11,677 nucleotides of DNA from an uncultured Prevotellaceae bacterium. GTDB lineage: Bacteria > Bacteroidota > Bacteroidia > Bacteroidales > Bacteroidaceae. The first letter of the stretch is position 1. Every line of letters starts with the position of its first letter. Under the pieces are notes generated by a model. That model was not told the origin of the DNA. It made no database searches and saw only the letters and a program-made list of their open reading frames with translations. This document shows, one piece after another, positions 1 through 7,786 of this stretch. The DNA lies in assembly GCA_946624335.1 (NCBI GenBank), contig CAMOSA010000070.1, positions 1 to 11,677 of the forward strand, read 5' to 3'. The translations under genes and the position numbers were made by a program.

Positions 1-431
1 TCCTGGGCTCTCTGCTGCTCATCGCCTGCCACCTGACCTTCGCCTTCGTGCTGCCGGCCTTCAAGGGCAACGCCGTCGGCGGCGTAGCCATCGCCTACCT
101 GACCATCCTCGTCCTCGGCGCCTCGTTCTCTCTCGTGCCCGCCAGCCTCTGGCCGAGCGTGCCCAAGCTCGTCGACGCCAAGGTCATCGGCTCGGCCTAC
201 GCGCTGATCTTCTGGATCCAGAACATCGGCCTCTGGCTCTTCCCCCTGCTCATCGGCAAGGTGCTCGACAAGACCAACCCGGGCGTCACCGATCCCACGC
301 AGTTCGACTACACCGCACCTCTGGTCATGCTCGCATCGCTCGGCATCGCCGCCCTGCTGCTCGGACTCGTGCTGAAAGTCGTGGACAAGCGCAAAGGCAT
401 TGGACTCGAAGAACCTAACATCAAAGAATAG
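1..431 (+). CDS. MFS transporter, C-terminal part (5' end outside window)
   Basis: The reading frame is open from the left edge (first full codon at position 3) to a TAG at 429-431, giving the last ~143 residues of an integral membrane protein. Three to four hydrophobic segments are visible: one at the left edge, one around the run GGVAIAYLTILVLGASFSLV, one around ALIFWIQNIGLWLFPLLIG, and a last one around LVMLASLGIAALLLGLVLKV. They are followed by a short basic and polar tail that ends in GLEEPNIKE. The pattern of a late pair of helices separated by a loop with VLDKTNP, and the DKRKGIGLEEPN tail, matches MFS permeases that I know from Bacteroidales. The substrate cannot be deduced. An internal GTG at 48 is not a real start, because the upstream residues are already hydrophobic and in frame. 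The MFS call is moderately firm because only the C-terminal helices are visible. Confidence 0.75.
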   Translation, partial: LGSLLLIACHLTFAFVLPAFKGNAVGGVAIAYLTILVLGASFSLVPASLWPSVPKLVDAKVIGSAYALIFWIQNIGLWLFPLLIGKVLDKTNPGVTDPTQFDYTAPLVMLASLGIAALLLGLVLKVVDKRKGIGLEEPNIKE

Positions 432-456
432 GTGCCTGAACCATTGCCAGAACGAG

Positions 457-480
457 AAAAGTGTTAAAAGCACACCTTTT
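457..480 (+). terminator. Weak terminator-like stem after the MFS gene
   Basis: AAAA-GTGT (457-464), loop TAAAA, GCAC (470-473), then ACC and TTTT (477-480) can fold into a short stem with a bulge. It lies 25 bp after the MFS stop and before the next promoter, where a terminator is expected. The stem is short and includes one G-T wobble, so this is a tentative call. Confidence 0.25.
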
Positions 481-490
481 GACCGCATGA

Positions 491-505
491 AGATAAATAT
501 TATCT
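491..505. promoter_or_regulatory. 15-bp perfect palindrome, candidate operator
   Basis: AGATAA (491-496), spacer ATA, TTATCT (500-505) is a perfect 6-bp dyad with a 3-bp spacer, centred about 40 bp upstream of the -7 box at 537-544. Its position suits a regulator binding site for the large secreted protein gene. No binding protein can be named, and AT-rich dyads of this length can arise by chance. Confidence 0.3.
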
Positions 506-536
506 AAAAAAGCGAGGCAAAACGGAAAATACTTCG

Positions 537-544
537 TACCTTTG
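537..544 (+). promoter_or_regulatory. Bacteroidetes-type promoter (-7 box) for the CotH-type gene
   Basis: TACCTTTG matches the Bacteroidetes primary sigma factor -7 consensus TAnnTTTG exactly. No TTTG-like -33 element lies 19-21 bp upstream, so the promoter may be weak or activator-dependent. The distance to the ATG at 605 implies a leader of roughly 50-55 nt, starting with the hairpin at 548-568. Confidence 0.65.
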
Positions 545-547
545 CGG

Positions 548-577
548 CGCAGACTATGTAAGTCTGCGTCGTTTTCT
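548..577 (+). other. Leader hairpin followed by a T-rich run at the transcript start
   Basis: CGCAGACT (548-555), loop ATGTA, AGTCTGCG (561-568) form a perfect 8-bp stem, followed by TCGTTTTCTTTT. It begins within a few bases of the start site predicted from the -7 box at 537-544. It has the form of an intrinsic terminator but lies immediately downstream of a promoter. It could be a 5'-end stabiliser, an attenuator, or a terminator for readthrough from the MFS gene. The structure is read directly; the function is inferred. Confidence 0.45.
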
Positions 578-604
578 TTTGTAAACTAACACGAAAAGGC
601 ATTC

Positions 605-3600
605 ATGAACAGGACAGCACTTCTCACTACTTTGCTGCTTGCCATCACGACGACAGGCAGCGCACAAACATGGATTGACATCACCGAGGAATATGTCAAG
701 AACCCCGGCTTCGACGAAAACACGACAACAGGATGGACCATCATCAAGAACAGCAGCGGCCGCGATGCCGCAGCCGGCGTGATGGAGTTCTGGCAGGGCA
801 CATGGGACATCTATCAGACGATCCCCACGCTGCCCGCCGGCCGTTATCGCGTCAGCGTCCAAGGCTACTTCCGCGAGGGAGCGCTCGACGAGAACGCTGT
901 GCGCGCCCACGAAGAAGGCACCGAGAACCTCACCTGCTTCCTCTATGCCAACGACAGCGAGACGCCCATGGTGAGCACCTTCGCCTACTACCTCAACGAG
1001 GACGTCGGAGGCTGCAAGGGCGTACGCAACGGATGGAGTTGGCGCTACTACCCCAACTCGATGGAGTCGGGCGCCGTGTTCTTCCAGCGCGGCTACTATG
1101 ACGACAATCAGGTAGAAGTGCAGCTCCAAGCCGGAGAGCCCCTGACCTTCGGCCTGAGGAACGACCAGTGGACGGTCAACAACTGGGTGCTCTTTGACAA
1201 TTGGAGGCTGGAGTACTATGGCACACTGGTCAACCTCACCTCGCTACGTCTGGACAAGACCACGGCGACGATGAAGCAGGGCGATCAGATGCAACTGACG
1301 GTCACAGCAAGACCCACCAACGCAACCTACAAGGGCGTCACCTTCACCTCGAGCAACGAGAACGTAGCCACGGTCGATGCCGACGGGCTCGTCACGGCAC
1401 TGAAGCCCGGCATCACGACCATCACGGCCCAATCCACCAAGTACGACGACATCTCGGCGAAGTGCATCATCACCGTCGAGGCCAACGAGGTATCGCCCCA
1501 GGCGGTCATCATCAACGAAGTGCAGCAGGCCAACATCGATATGTTCATCGACCCATCGTTCAACTACGGCGGGTGGATAGAGCTATACAACTCGACCGAC
1601 GCGTCTGTTGTCCTCGACGGCCTCTACGTGCAAGACGACCAGGGCCACCGCTTCCCCCTCTCCAGCACCCGCAACGGCACGATCCCTGCCAAGGGTTTCC
1701 TGGCCATCTGGTTCGACCACTTCTCATGGTGGACGCCCAAGACCACTAATTTTAAGCTCGACAGCGACGGCGGCTATATCGCCATCTCCAACGAACAAGG
1801 CACCGTGCTCTCGGAATACAGCTACCCGCCCGCCATCCCACGAACGTCCTACGCCCGCAAGACCGACGGCGGCAGCGAATGGGCATATACCGACCAGCCC
1901 ACGCCCAACGCGACAAACGCCACCTCGACATTCGCCGAGGCACGCCTCGAAGCACCGACCTTCAACAAGCCCGGAGGCCTGTTCGAGAGCGACTTCACCG
2001 CAGCGGTCATGAATATACCCTCGGGTGCCACCGTCCGCTACACCACCGACGGCAGCACACCGACGCTGACCAACGGACAGACGAGCGACAACGGACGCTT
2101 CACCATCACCCAGACAACCATCCTGCGCGTGCGCTTCTTCATGGACGGTATGCTGGCCAGCCCTGTCACGACGCGCTCATTCATACGCAAGGAGACCGAC
2201 TACACCCTGCCCGTGCTCTCGCTCGTCTCCGACCCCAAGAACCTCACGGGCGCCGACTACGGCATCTTCGTCCAAGGCAACGGCAACGGACGACCGGGCA
2301 ACGGGCAGAGCGCCAACTGCAACTGGAACATGGATTGGGACCGACCGGCCAACATCGAATACATCACTCCCGAGAAGGGCGAAGCCGTCTTCAACCAGGA
2401 AGTCGGCATCGAGTCCAGCGGAGGATGGAGCCGTGCATGGAGCCCACATTCATTCAACATCAAGGCCAACAAGATCTACGAAGGCCTCAACCGGATGGAT
2501 TATCAGTTCTTCAAGAACAAGCCCTTCCTGCGCCACAAAGGACTTAAAGTGCGCAACGGTGGCAACGACACCAGCCAACGCATCAAGGACGGAGCCATTC
2601 AGGAAGTCGTAAGGACATCCGACCTCTACGTCGAGACGCAATCGTTCCAACCCGTACACATCTACCAGAACGGACGCTACATCGGCGTGCTCAACCTGCG
2701 CGAGCCCAACAATAAGAACTACGGCTACGCCAACTATGGCATCGGCACCGACGACACCGAGATGGATCAATGGAAGATGAGCCCCGACAGCGGCTATGTC
2801 CAGCAAGTAGGTACCAAGGATATGTTCAACGAATGGTACTCGCTGGCGCAGAACGCCGGCGATGCCCTGGCCTACGAGCGCATCAAGCAGATTGTCGACA
2901 TCGAGGAGATGTGCAACTATCTGGCCGTGCAGTTCTACCTCGGGGGCAACGACTATCCCAAGAACAACATCAAGAGCTTCCGCGAACGCTCCGAAGGACT
3001 GTCGAACAGCCGTTTCCGCGCCATCCTGTTCGACCTCGACCACGCCTTCAACACCAACAACGGCATTACGTGGTTCTTCGACAATTCCAACTACTGGACC
3101 TACGACCGCCTCTATGGCAAAGAGGTCATCGCCAAGTACGGCAATCAGATCTATGGCGAAATTGAATTCGTGACCATCATCAAGAATATGCTGCAGAACG
3201 AGGAGTTCAAGAAACAGCTCATCGACCAGGCATGTATCGTCACGGGCAGCGTCTTCGAGCCTTCACGCTCACGCGACATCATCACCGACATCATCAACCG
3301 CATGGCAGCCGACGGCCACTCGGCCAGCTCCAGCGGCTACGATGTCATCAACCGCATCAGCACGAGCCGCCAGAATACGACCTACTCGAATATCCGCAAC
3401 TACTTCGGGCTCGACAATCCCATCTCCGTCACCCTCTCTGCCAACATCAGCGAGGCTGGCCTGCTCATCAACGGGCTCAACGTGCCGACAAAGAAGTTTG
3501 CCGGCCGACTCTTCGCTCCCGTCACCGTCACGACTGCCGCCCCCGCCGGCTACCGCTTCGTCGGATGGCAATCCGACCTCGAGTCAACGGGCACCAGCCT

Positions 3601-4954
3601 CTTCACCCGCGGTGCCGAGTGGTTCTACTTCGACCAAGGCTCACTCGATGACGAGGAATGGACGGCGAACAGCTACGATGCCGCTTGGCCCGAAGGCGAA
3701 GCGCCGCTCGGATATTTCGTCACCGACGGCAGCAACAGCCGAGGATACCAGACGTTCCTCGATTACGGAGGCAACAACAACGACAAGTATCCCACCTACT
3801 ATTTCCGCAAGAACATCACCCTCTCCGCACAACCGAAGGCCACCGAGCACTTCACGCTCAAGTGGGTGGCCGACGACGGCTTCATCGTGTACGTCAATGG
3901 CACAGAGGCCGGACGCTACAACATGCCATCCGGCAACGCCACCTTCAGCACATTTGCCACGACCTATGCCAACGGCAACCCTGACTCGGGCACGATGACC
4001 ATCGACGCTTCGCTCTTCAAGCGTGGCATCAACACCATCGCCGTAGAGTTACACAACAATGCGGCCAACTCCACCGATGTCCTCTGGGATGCCGAGCTTA
4101 TATATAATAAGGAGAACGACGACAACATCATCTCCACAGAGAAGGACTTTGCCATCCCATCCGACGCCTCCGACATCACCCTCACCGCCATCTACGAGAA
4201 AGCACCTGCTGACGAGGCATGGGATGAGCATCCCGTCAAGATCAACGAGGTCAGCGCGGCCAACGACATCTACGTCAGCGATATATTCAAGAAGAGCGAT
4301 TGGATAGAGCTTTACAACACCACCGATGCGGCCATTGACGTCGCAGGTATGTACCTCTCCGACCATCTCGAGGAACCCGAGAAATGGCAGATACCGGCCT
4401 CCGACGGCAACTTCAGCACCGTCATCCCTGCCCACGGACACCTCGTCATCTGGTGCGACAAGACAGAGAGCCTGACGCAGCTTCACGCCGACTTCAAGCT
4501 GAACAACGAGTCGGGCAGCCTCGTCCTACTCACCGCCGAGGACAAGAGCTGGGCTGACACGCTCGTCTACTGCACACACGACGGTTACCACACCGTAGGA
4601 CTCTACCCCGACGGAGGATCAGAGATATACGTCATGGAGCGCCCGACAATCGGAAAGCCCAACATGCTCACGACCCTTGCCACCGCTTGGGAAGAGCCCG
4701 TCTTCGAGCAGCCCGACGCCATACGTCAGCAGACCGACACCGACTTCGAGCTCGCCTTCGACGGTACGAGTGTCACCCTCCACGGTGCTGATGCTGCACG
4801 CCTCGACATCTTCAATACCGCCGGACAGCTCGTCATGACAACCCGCATACGTGCCACCTCACCCGTCGTCCTCAGCGCTCTACCCCGTGGTCTCTACATC
4901 GCCCGAGCCAAGACCGACGATGACGACACCTCCCTTAAGATCACCCTCCAATAG
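605..4954 (+). CDS. Multidomain CotH-type secreted protein with lamin-tail domains and T9SS tail
   Basis: A 1449-residue protein. An N-terminal signal peptide (residues 1 to ~20, ending TGSAQ) is followed by: a beta-sandwich, possibly carbohydrate-binding, segment (~25-205); a bacterial Ig-like Big_2 domain (~209-295, with the run SSNENVATVDADGLVTA); a lamin-tail domain (~300-430, INEV...GGWIELYNS); a chitobiase C-terminal-like segment (~449-525, VRYTTDGSTP); and a CotH kinase-like domain (~535-900). The CotH domain shows the HIYQNGRYIGVLNLREPN strand pair, the NDYPKNN motif and DLDHAF at 810-815, in which Asp side chains are expected to bind metal. Then come an InlB-like repeat (~941-990, YRFVGWQSD), a galactose-binding-like beta-sandwich (~1005-1168), a second lamin-tail domain (~1211-1345, INEVSAAN...DWIELYNT) and a C-terminal Por secretion/type IX sorting tail (~1383-1449, LDIFNTAGQLV and LPRGLYIARA). 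The protein should be exported across both membranes and anchored or released at the surface. CotH relatives are atypical protein kinases in Bacillus spore coats; the substrate here is unknown. The gene is monocistronic between its promoter and a hairpin array. Confidence 0.9.
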   Translation: MNRTALLTTLLLAITTTGSAQTWIDITEEYVKNPGFDENTTTGWTIIKNSSGRDAAAGVMEFWQGTWDIYQTIPTLPAGRYRVSVQGYFREGALDENAVRAHEEGTENLTCFLYANDSETPMVSTFAYYLNEDVGGCKGVRNGWSWRYYPNSMESGAVFFQRGYYDDNQVEVQLQAGEPLTFGLRNDQWTVNNWVLFDNWRLEYYGTLVNLTSLRLDKTTATMKQGDQMQLTVTARPTNATYKGVTFTSSNENVATVDADGLVTALKPGITTITAQSTKYDDISAKCIITVEANEVSPQAVIINEVQQANIDMFIDPSFNYGGWIELYNSTDASVVLDGLYVQDDQGHRFPLSSTRNGTIPAKGFLAIWFDHFSWWTPKTTNFKLDSDGGYIAISNEQGTVLSEYSYPPAIPRTSYARKTDGGSEWAYTDQPTPNATNATSTFAEARLEAPTFNKPGGLFESDFTAAVMNIPSGATVRYTTDGSTPTLTNGQTSDNGRFTITQTTILRVRFFMDGMLASPVTTRSFIRKETDYTLPVLSLVSDPKNLTGADYGIFVQGNGNGRPGNGQSANCNWNMDWDRPANIEYITPEKGEAVFNQEVGIESSGGWSRAWSPHSFNIKANKIYEGLNRMDYQFFKNKPFLRHKGLKVRNGGNDTSQRIKDGAIQEVVRTSDLYVETQSFQPVHIYQNGRYIGVLNLREPNNKNYGYANYGIGTDDTEMDQWKMSPDSGYVQQVGTKDMFNEWYSLAQNAGDALAYERIKQIVDIEEMCNYLAVQFYLGGNDYPKNNIKSFRERSEGLSNSRFRAILFDLDHAFNTNNGITWFFDNSNYWTYDRLYGKEVIAKYGNQIYGEIEFVTIIKNMLQNEEFKKQLIDQACIVTGSVFEPSRSRDIITDIINRMAADGHSASSSGYDVINRISTSRQNTTYSNIRNYFGLDNPISVTLSANISEAGLLINGLNVPTKKFAGRLFAPVTVTTAAPAGYRFVGWQSDLESTGTSLFTRGAEWFYFDQGSLDDEEWTANSYDAAWPEGEAPLGYFVTDGSNSRGYQTFLDYGGNNNDKYPTYYFRKNITLSAQPKATEHFTLKWVADDGFIVYVNGTEAGRYNMPSGNATFSTFATTYANGNPDSGTMTIDASLFKRGINTIAVELHNNAANSTDVLWDAELIYNKENDDNIISTEKDFAIPSDASDITLTAIYEKAPADEAWDEHPVKINEVSAANDIYVSDIFKKSDWIELYNTTDAAIDVAGMYLSDHLEEPEKWQIPASDGNFSTVIPAHGHLVIWCDKTESLTQLHADFKLNNESGSLVLLTAEDKSWADTLVYCTHDGYHTVGLYPDGGSEIYVMERPTIGKPNMLTTLATAWEEPVFEQPDAIRQQTDTDFELAFDGTSVTLHGADAARLDIFNTAGQLVMTTRIRATSPVVLSALPRGLYIARAKTDDDDTSLKITLQ

Positions 4955-4971
4955 CCCCCTTTATTAGGCGT

Positions 4972-5086
4972 GCGGCGGCTCTGTCGCCGCTCCCCTTCCT
5001 TCCCTTTATCCGCAAGCGGCGGCTTCGTCGTCGCCCCTTCCCTTCCTTCCCTTTATCCGCAAGCGGCGGCTTCGTCGCCGCCCCTC
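4972..5086 (+). repeat. Three tandem GC-rich hairpins with polypyrimidine spacers
   Basis: Three stem-loops follow each other: GCGGCG-GCTCTGT-CGCCGC (4972-4990), GCGGCG-GCTTCGT-CGTCGC (5016-5034, one G-T wobble) and GCGGCG-GCTTCGT-CGCCGC (5063-5081). The second and third belong to a near-identical 47-bp direct repeat (4994-5038 and 5041-5085, one mismatch) that includes the spacer CCTTCCTTCCCTTTATCCGC. The first copy is offset by 44 bp and lacks the same leading spacer. The array fills nearly all of the gap between the CotH-type gene and the hydrolase gene. It may terminate or stabilise the upstream mRNA, or be a dispersed repeat family that has amplified locally. Confidence 0.8.
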
Positions 5087-5100
5087 CCCTCTTAAAAGAC

Positions 5101-5697
5101 ATGAAGACCCTCCTCTATCTCCACGGCTTTGCCGGTAGCGGTGCCAGCGGCACCGCTACCAGCCTGCGCAACGCCCTCTACGAGCATGGCGTGCAAGTCC
5201 TGGCCCCTGACATCCCCGTCATGCCTGCCGATGCCATGCCCTTCTTGCGCCAGCAAGTAGCAGCGCTCAAGCCCGACCTCATCGTCGCCACATCCATGGG
5301 GGCGATGTATGCCGAACAGCTGCGAGGCTACCGGCGCATACTGGTCAACCCCTCTTTTTGCATGGCGCGTCTCCTCACGTTTGGCGGCATGGGGCGCAAG
5401 CCTTTCCGCAACACACGTCAGGACGGTGCCAAGGACTTCAAGGTCGACAAAGACATGATAGCACAGTTCCGCGACGTCGAACGCCACACCTTCGAAGGCA
5501 TCACGCCAGACGATAGCGCCCTCGTCTACGGCCTCTTCGGCCTTCACGACAAGCGCGTCAACTGCCAGCCACAATTCAAGAAAGCATACGGCACAGCCCA
5601 CTTCGCCACCTTCGATGGCGAGCATTACCTCAACGACGCTGTGCTCAAGCACGCTGTCATGCCGCTCATCAAGCAGCTGTTAGACCTGAATCCGTAG
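5101..5697 (+). CDS. YqiA/UPF0227-like alpha/beta hydrolase (esterase)
   Basis: A 198-residue cytoplasmic protein with no signal peptide. The N-terminal LLYLHGFAGS is the oxyanion-hole strand typical of YqiA-type small esterases. The nucleophile elbow is ATSMGAMYAEQL with Ser65, the likely acid is Asp150 in GLHDKRVN, and the His is H175 in DGEHYL, so a complete Ser-Asp-His triad can be placed in the expected order. The length fits the family (about 190-200 residues). E. coli YqiA is reported to be an esterase acting on short acyl esters; the physiological substrate is not known. The start follows a polypyrimidine-rich hairpin array with no clear ribosome-binding site, normal for this phylum. 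No separate promoter is evident, so it may be transcribed by readthrough from the CotH-type gene. Confidence 0.85.
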   Translation: MKTLLYLHGFAGSGASGTATSLRNALYEHGVQVLAPDIPVMPADAMPFLRQQVAALKPDLIVATSMGAMYAEQLRGYRRILVNPSFCMARLLTFGGMGRKPFRNTRQDGAKDFKVDKDMIAQFRDVERHTFEGITPDDSALVYGLFGLHDKRVNCQPQFKKAYGTAHFATFDGEHYLNDAVLKHAVMPLIKQLLDLNP

Positions 5698-5704
5698 TTT
5701 ATCC

Positions 5705-5738
5705 CCGCGACAAGCGGAGAGAGACGTCAGCGCGTCTC
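5705..5738. terminator. Two small hairpins between convergent genes
   Basis: CCGC-GACAA-GCGG (5705-5717) and GAGACG-TCAGCG-CGTCTC (5721-5738) are two perfect stems in the 29-bp gap between the hydrolase and the sulfatase. The second overlaps the sulfatase stop codon at 5727-5729. Neither is followed by a T run on either strand, so they may act as weak bidirectional terminators or merely protect the mRNA 3' ends. Confidence 0.35.
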
Positions 5739-7238
5739 ACCCTTAGCCTCCTTCAACGCCTGCTGCATCCTCTGGGTGAGACGCGGCTTGCGGGAGGCTA
5801 TGTTGATGTCCTGTGCCTTATTACGACGGAGGTCGAACAGCGAGAGCGTGTCGACGATTCCCATCTCGTTGCCAGTCGTGTTACGGCGGGCGCCCTTGTA
5901 AGCTGGCAGCAAGGCATAGTCTTCAGTGCGATACGCCAGGCGCCCTACCGCCTCTATCACGTACCCCTCACGTCCACGCTTGCCTTTCAAGAAAGTCGGC
6001 AAGTGATTCTCCGAGTCGAGTCCGGCAGGCACCTCCTGTCCCACCAACGCGGCTAACGACGCCAACAGGTCTTGCTGCACAACCAACACGTCCGTCGTCC
6101 GCGGCTTCACATACCCTTTCCAATAGACAAAGAAAGGTACGCGCGTACCGGCATCATACAAGCTATACTTGCCGCCACGGTAACCGCCATTCATGTCGTG
6201 TCCGGCGCGTTCAGCCAGTTCTCTGGCCTCATCCACATAACCGTCATCGAGCACAGGACCATTGTCGCTCGTGAAGATAACCAAGGTATTCTCCAAGAGC
6301 CCCTCCCCTTCGAGGGCTTTCAGCACTTCGCCCACGCACCAGTCGGCTTCGACGATGGCATCGCCACGTGGGCCCATCCCGCTCTGGCCCTCGAAGCGCT
6401 TGGCCGGCACACGCGGCACATGGGGCTGATGCAGCCCATAGTAGAGAAAGAAGGGACGATCCTTTGCCACCGTGTCGACATACTCGCGCACCTTACCGAC
6501 GAGGAAGTCAGCCATCTCGTCGTCGCGCCACAAGGCTGCCTTCCCGCCTCGCATATATCCGATGCGGGGGATGCCATTGACGACCGTCTGATCATGACCG
6601 TGCGAATACCTCATCCGAGTCATCAGTTCCGGATGGGTGCGTGCCGTAGGCTCACCCTCGAACGCGTGCTGATAGCTCACCTCTATAGGGTCATTCTGCT
6701 CTAAGCCCAGCACACGTCCATTCTCGACATACACCGTAGGCACCCTATCGACCGTGGCCGAGAGGATGCACGAATAGTCGAAGCCCACCTCGCGGGCACC
6801 AGGGGCTATCACGTCATTCCAGTTGATCGACCCACGCCCCATCCCTAAGTGCCATTTGCCTATGGTAGCCGTCCGATAGCCAGCCCGACGCAGCATCTTA
6901 GGCAGCGTCTCTTGCTCCTCATCGATGATCAGCGGAGCATCGCCGGGCAGGATGTTCGTCCGACGGCGCCACGGGTACATCCCCGTCAGCAGCGCATACC
7001 GGCTGGGCGTCGATGTCGCCGACGAGGCGTGGCCGTTGGTGAAGCAGATGCCACCGTGAGCAAGGCGGTCGATATTGGGAGTCTTGATCGTCCGGGCGCC
7101 ATAGGCACTCACGTCACCATAGCCGAGATCGTCAGCGAGAATCAATACAATATTGGGTTGGCGCTGACCGTGTATGCCCATGCCACCGCAACAGCCCAAT
7201 GTCAGCAGGCTCAAAGCCCTTAAGTCGTTCATCCGCAT
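5727..7238 (-). CDS. Ser-type sulfatase (arylsulfatase family), exported
   Basis: A 503-residue protein that should hydrolyse a sulfate ester, probably on a glycan, outside the cytoplasm. The N terminus is a short signal sequence (residues ~1-25, hydrophobic ALSLLTLGCCGGMGIHG). A Cys pair at 16-17 makes a lipoprotein possible, but TLGC is a poor lipobox. The sulfatase fold starts at NIVLILADDLGYGD, with metal ligands D36 and D37. The active-site signature is S76-T-P-S-R80, so formylglycine would be made from Ser, which requires an anaerobic sulfatase-maturating radical-SAM enzyme encoded elsewhere. Other family residues are K128 and H130 (IGKWHLG), H270 and H273 (GLHQPHVP), D325 and N326 (FTSDNGP) and K357 (YRGGKYSLYDAGTRVP). 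The start could be M1 or M3; M1 lies 15 bp after the stop of the transporter gene, with which it probably forms an operon. The substrate cannot be deduced. Confidence 0.93.
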   Translation of the reverse strand: MRMNDLRALSLLTLGCCGGMGIHGQRQPNIVLILADDLGYGDVSAYGARTIKTPNIDRLAHGGICFTNGHASSATSTPSRYALLTGMYPWRRRTNILPGDAPLIIDEEQETLPKMLRRAGYRTATIGKWHLGMGRGSINWNDVIAPGAREVGFDYSCILSATVDRVPTVYVENGRVLGLEQNDPIEVSYQHAFEGEPTARTHPELMTRMRYSHGHDQTVVNGIPRIGYMRGGKAALWRDDEMADFLVGKVREYVDTVAKDRPFFLYYGLHQPHVPRVPAKRFEGQSGMGPRGDAIVEADWCVGEVLKALEGEGLLENTLVIFTSDNGPVLDDGYVDEARELAERAGHDMNGGYRGGKYSLYDAGTRVPFFVYWKGYVKPRTTDVLVVQQDLLASLAALVGQEVPAGLDSENHLPTFLKGKRGREGYVIEAVGRLAYRTEDYALLPAYKGARRNTTGNEMGIVDTLSLFDLRRNKAQDINIASRKPRLTQRMQQALKEAKGETR

Positions 7239-7253
7239 AAGTTCATGTTTTAG

Positions 7254-7577
7254 CTACGACAGCGCCTTCAGCCCCACGATGGAGGCTATCAGCGTCGTGA
7301 TGAAGAAGAGACGCCAGAAGGTAGCGGGCTCATCGAAGAAGAAGATGCCCACCAGCACCGTACCTACCGCGCCGATGCCTGTCCACACGGGATAGGCGGT
7401 GCCCAAAAGCAGGGTGTGCGTGACCTTGGCCAGCAAAGCCATACTCACGAAGGTGAAAGCGAGGAAGCCGCCCATCCATGTCCACCACTCCATTCCTTCT
7501 ACACTTTTTGCGCGACCGAGACAGTAGGTGAAACCCACTTCACACAGCCCTGCAACAGTCAATAATATCCAATTCAT
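7254..7577 (-). CDS. Small multidrug resistance (SMR) family transporter, SugE/Gdx-like
   Basis: A 107-residue protein with four hydrophobic helices, the standard SMR length. The membrane-embedded glutamate is E13 in AGLCEVGFTYCLGRAK, the residue that binds proton or cation in this family. The motif LGTAYPVWTGIGAVGTVLVG (about 59-77) is closer to SugE/Gdx guanidinium exporters, which carry AVWTGIGAVGT, than to EmrE; this subtype call is an inference. F16 stands where many family members have Trp. SMR proteins work as dual-topology dimers, and no partner SMR gene is present here. The gene is first in a minus-strand unit with the sulfatase and has its own -7 box at 7652-7659. No guanidine riboswitch motif was recognised in the ~70-nt leader. 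Confidence 0.85.
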   Translation of the reverse strand: MNWILLTVAGLCEVGFTYCLGRAKSVEGMEWWTWMGGFLAFTFVSMALLAKVTHTLLLGTAYPVWTGIGAVGTVLVGIFFFDEPATFWRLFFITTLIASIVGLKALS

Positions 7578-7651
7578 AATGCGTAACTCTATGCCTTTTC
7601 CTATCTGAGGGCTGCAGAACTGTTCCGGCGTCTCCTTCGCTTAAGGCGCTG

Positions 7652-7659
7652 CAAAGGTA
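7652..7659 (-). promoter_or_regulatory. Bacteroidetes-type -7 box for the SMR-sulfatase unit
   Basis: On the minus strand the sequence reads TACCTTTG, an exact TAnnTTTG -7 box, about 75 bp upstream of the SMR start codon. A clear TTG -33 element is not visible at the expected spacing. It is divergent from the rubrerythrin promoter roughly 100 bp to the right. Confidence 0.6.
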
Positions 7660-7755
7660 GGTAAAAAATCTGAGATGAATACGCATAAAACCGGAAAAGG
7701 TGATGGGACAGATAGAAACGGCGAATAATAAAATAGGAAAAACATCGCCTTTTTC

Positions 7756-7786
7756 TTGCAGATGTCGACAAAATGAGATACTTTTG
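7756..7786 (+). promoter_or_regulatory. Bacteroidetes-type promoter for rubrerythrin
   Basis: TTG at 7756-7758 and TACTTTTG at 7779-7786 (TAnnTTTG) are separated by 20 bp, matching the phylum's -33/-7 arrangement. The implied leader to the ATG at 7871 is about 75-80 nt and contains the 8-bp palindrome TTCGCGAA at 7813-7820. No redox regulator site was recognised with confidence. Confidence 0.7.

Noticed and set aside
2450..3043. Long minus-strand frames opposite the CotH-type gene
   Set aside because: These arise from the high-GC codon usage of the real gene on the plus strand. They have no family motifs and no promoter.
4972..5086. CRISPR array
   Set aside because: The repeats are tandem with no unique spacers, and the units are themselves hairpins joined by C/T-rich linkers.
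7578..7645. Possible guanidine riboswitch in the leader of the SMR gene
   Set aside because: No ACGR-loop hairpin pair (class II) and no ykkC-like conserved segments could be recognised in this short leader.
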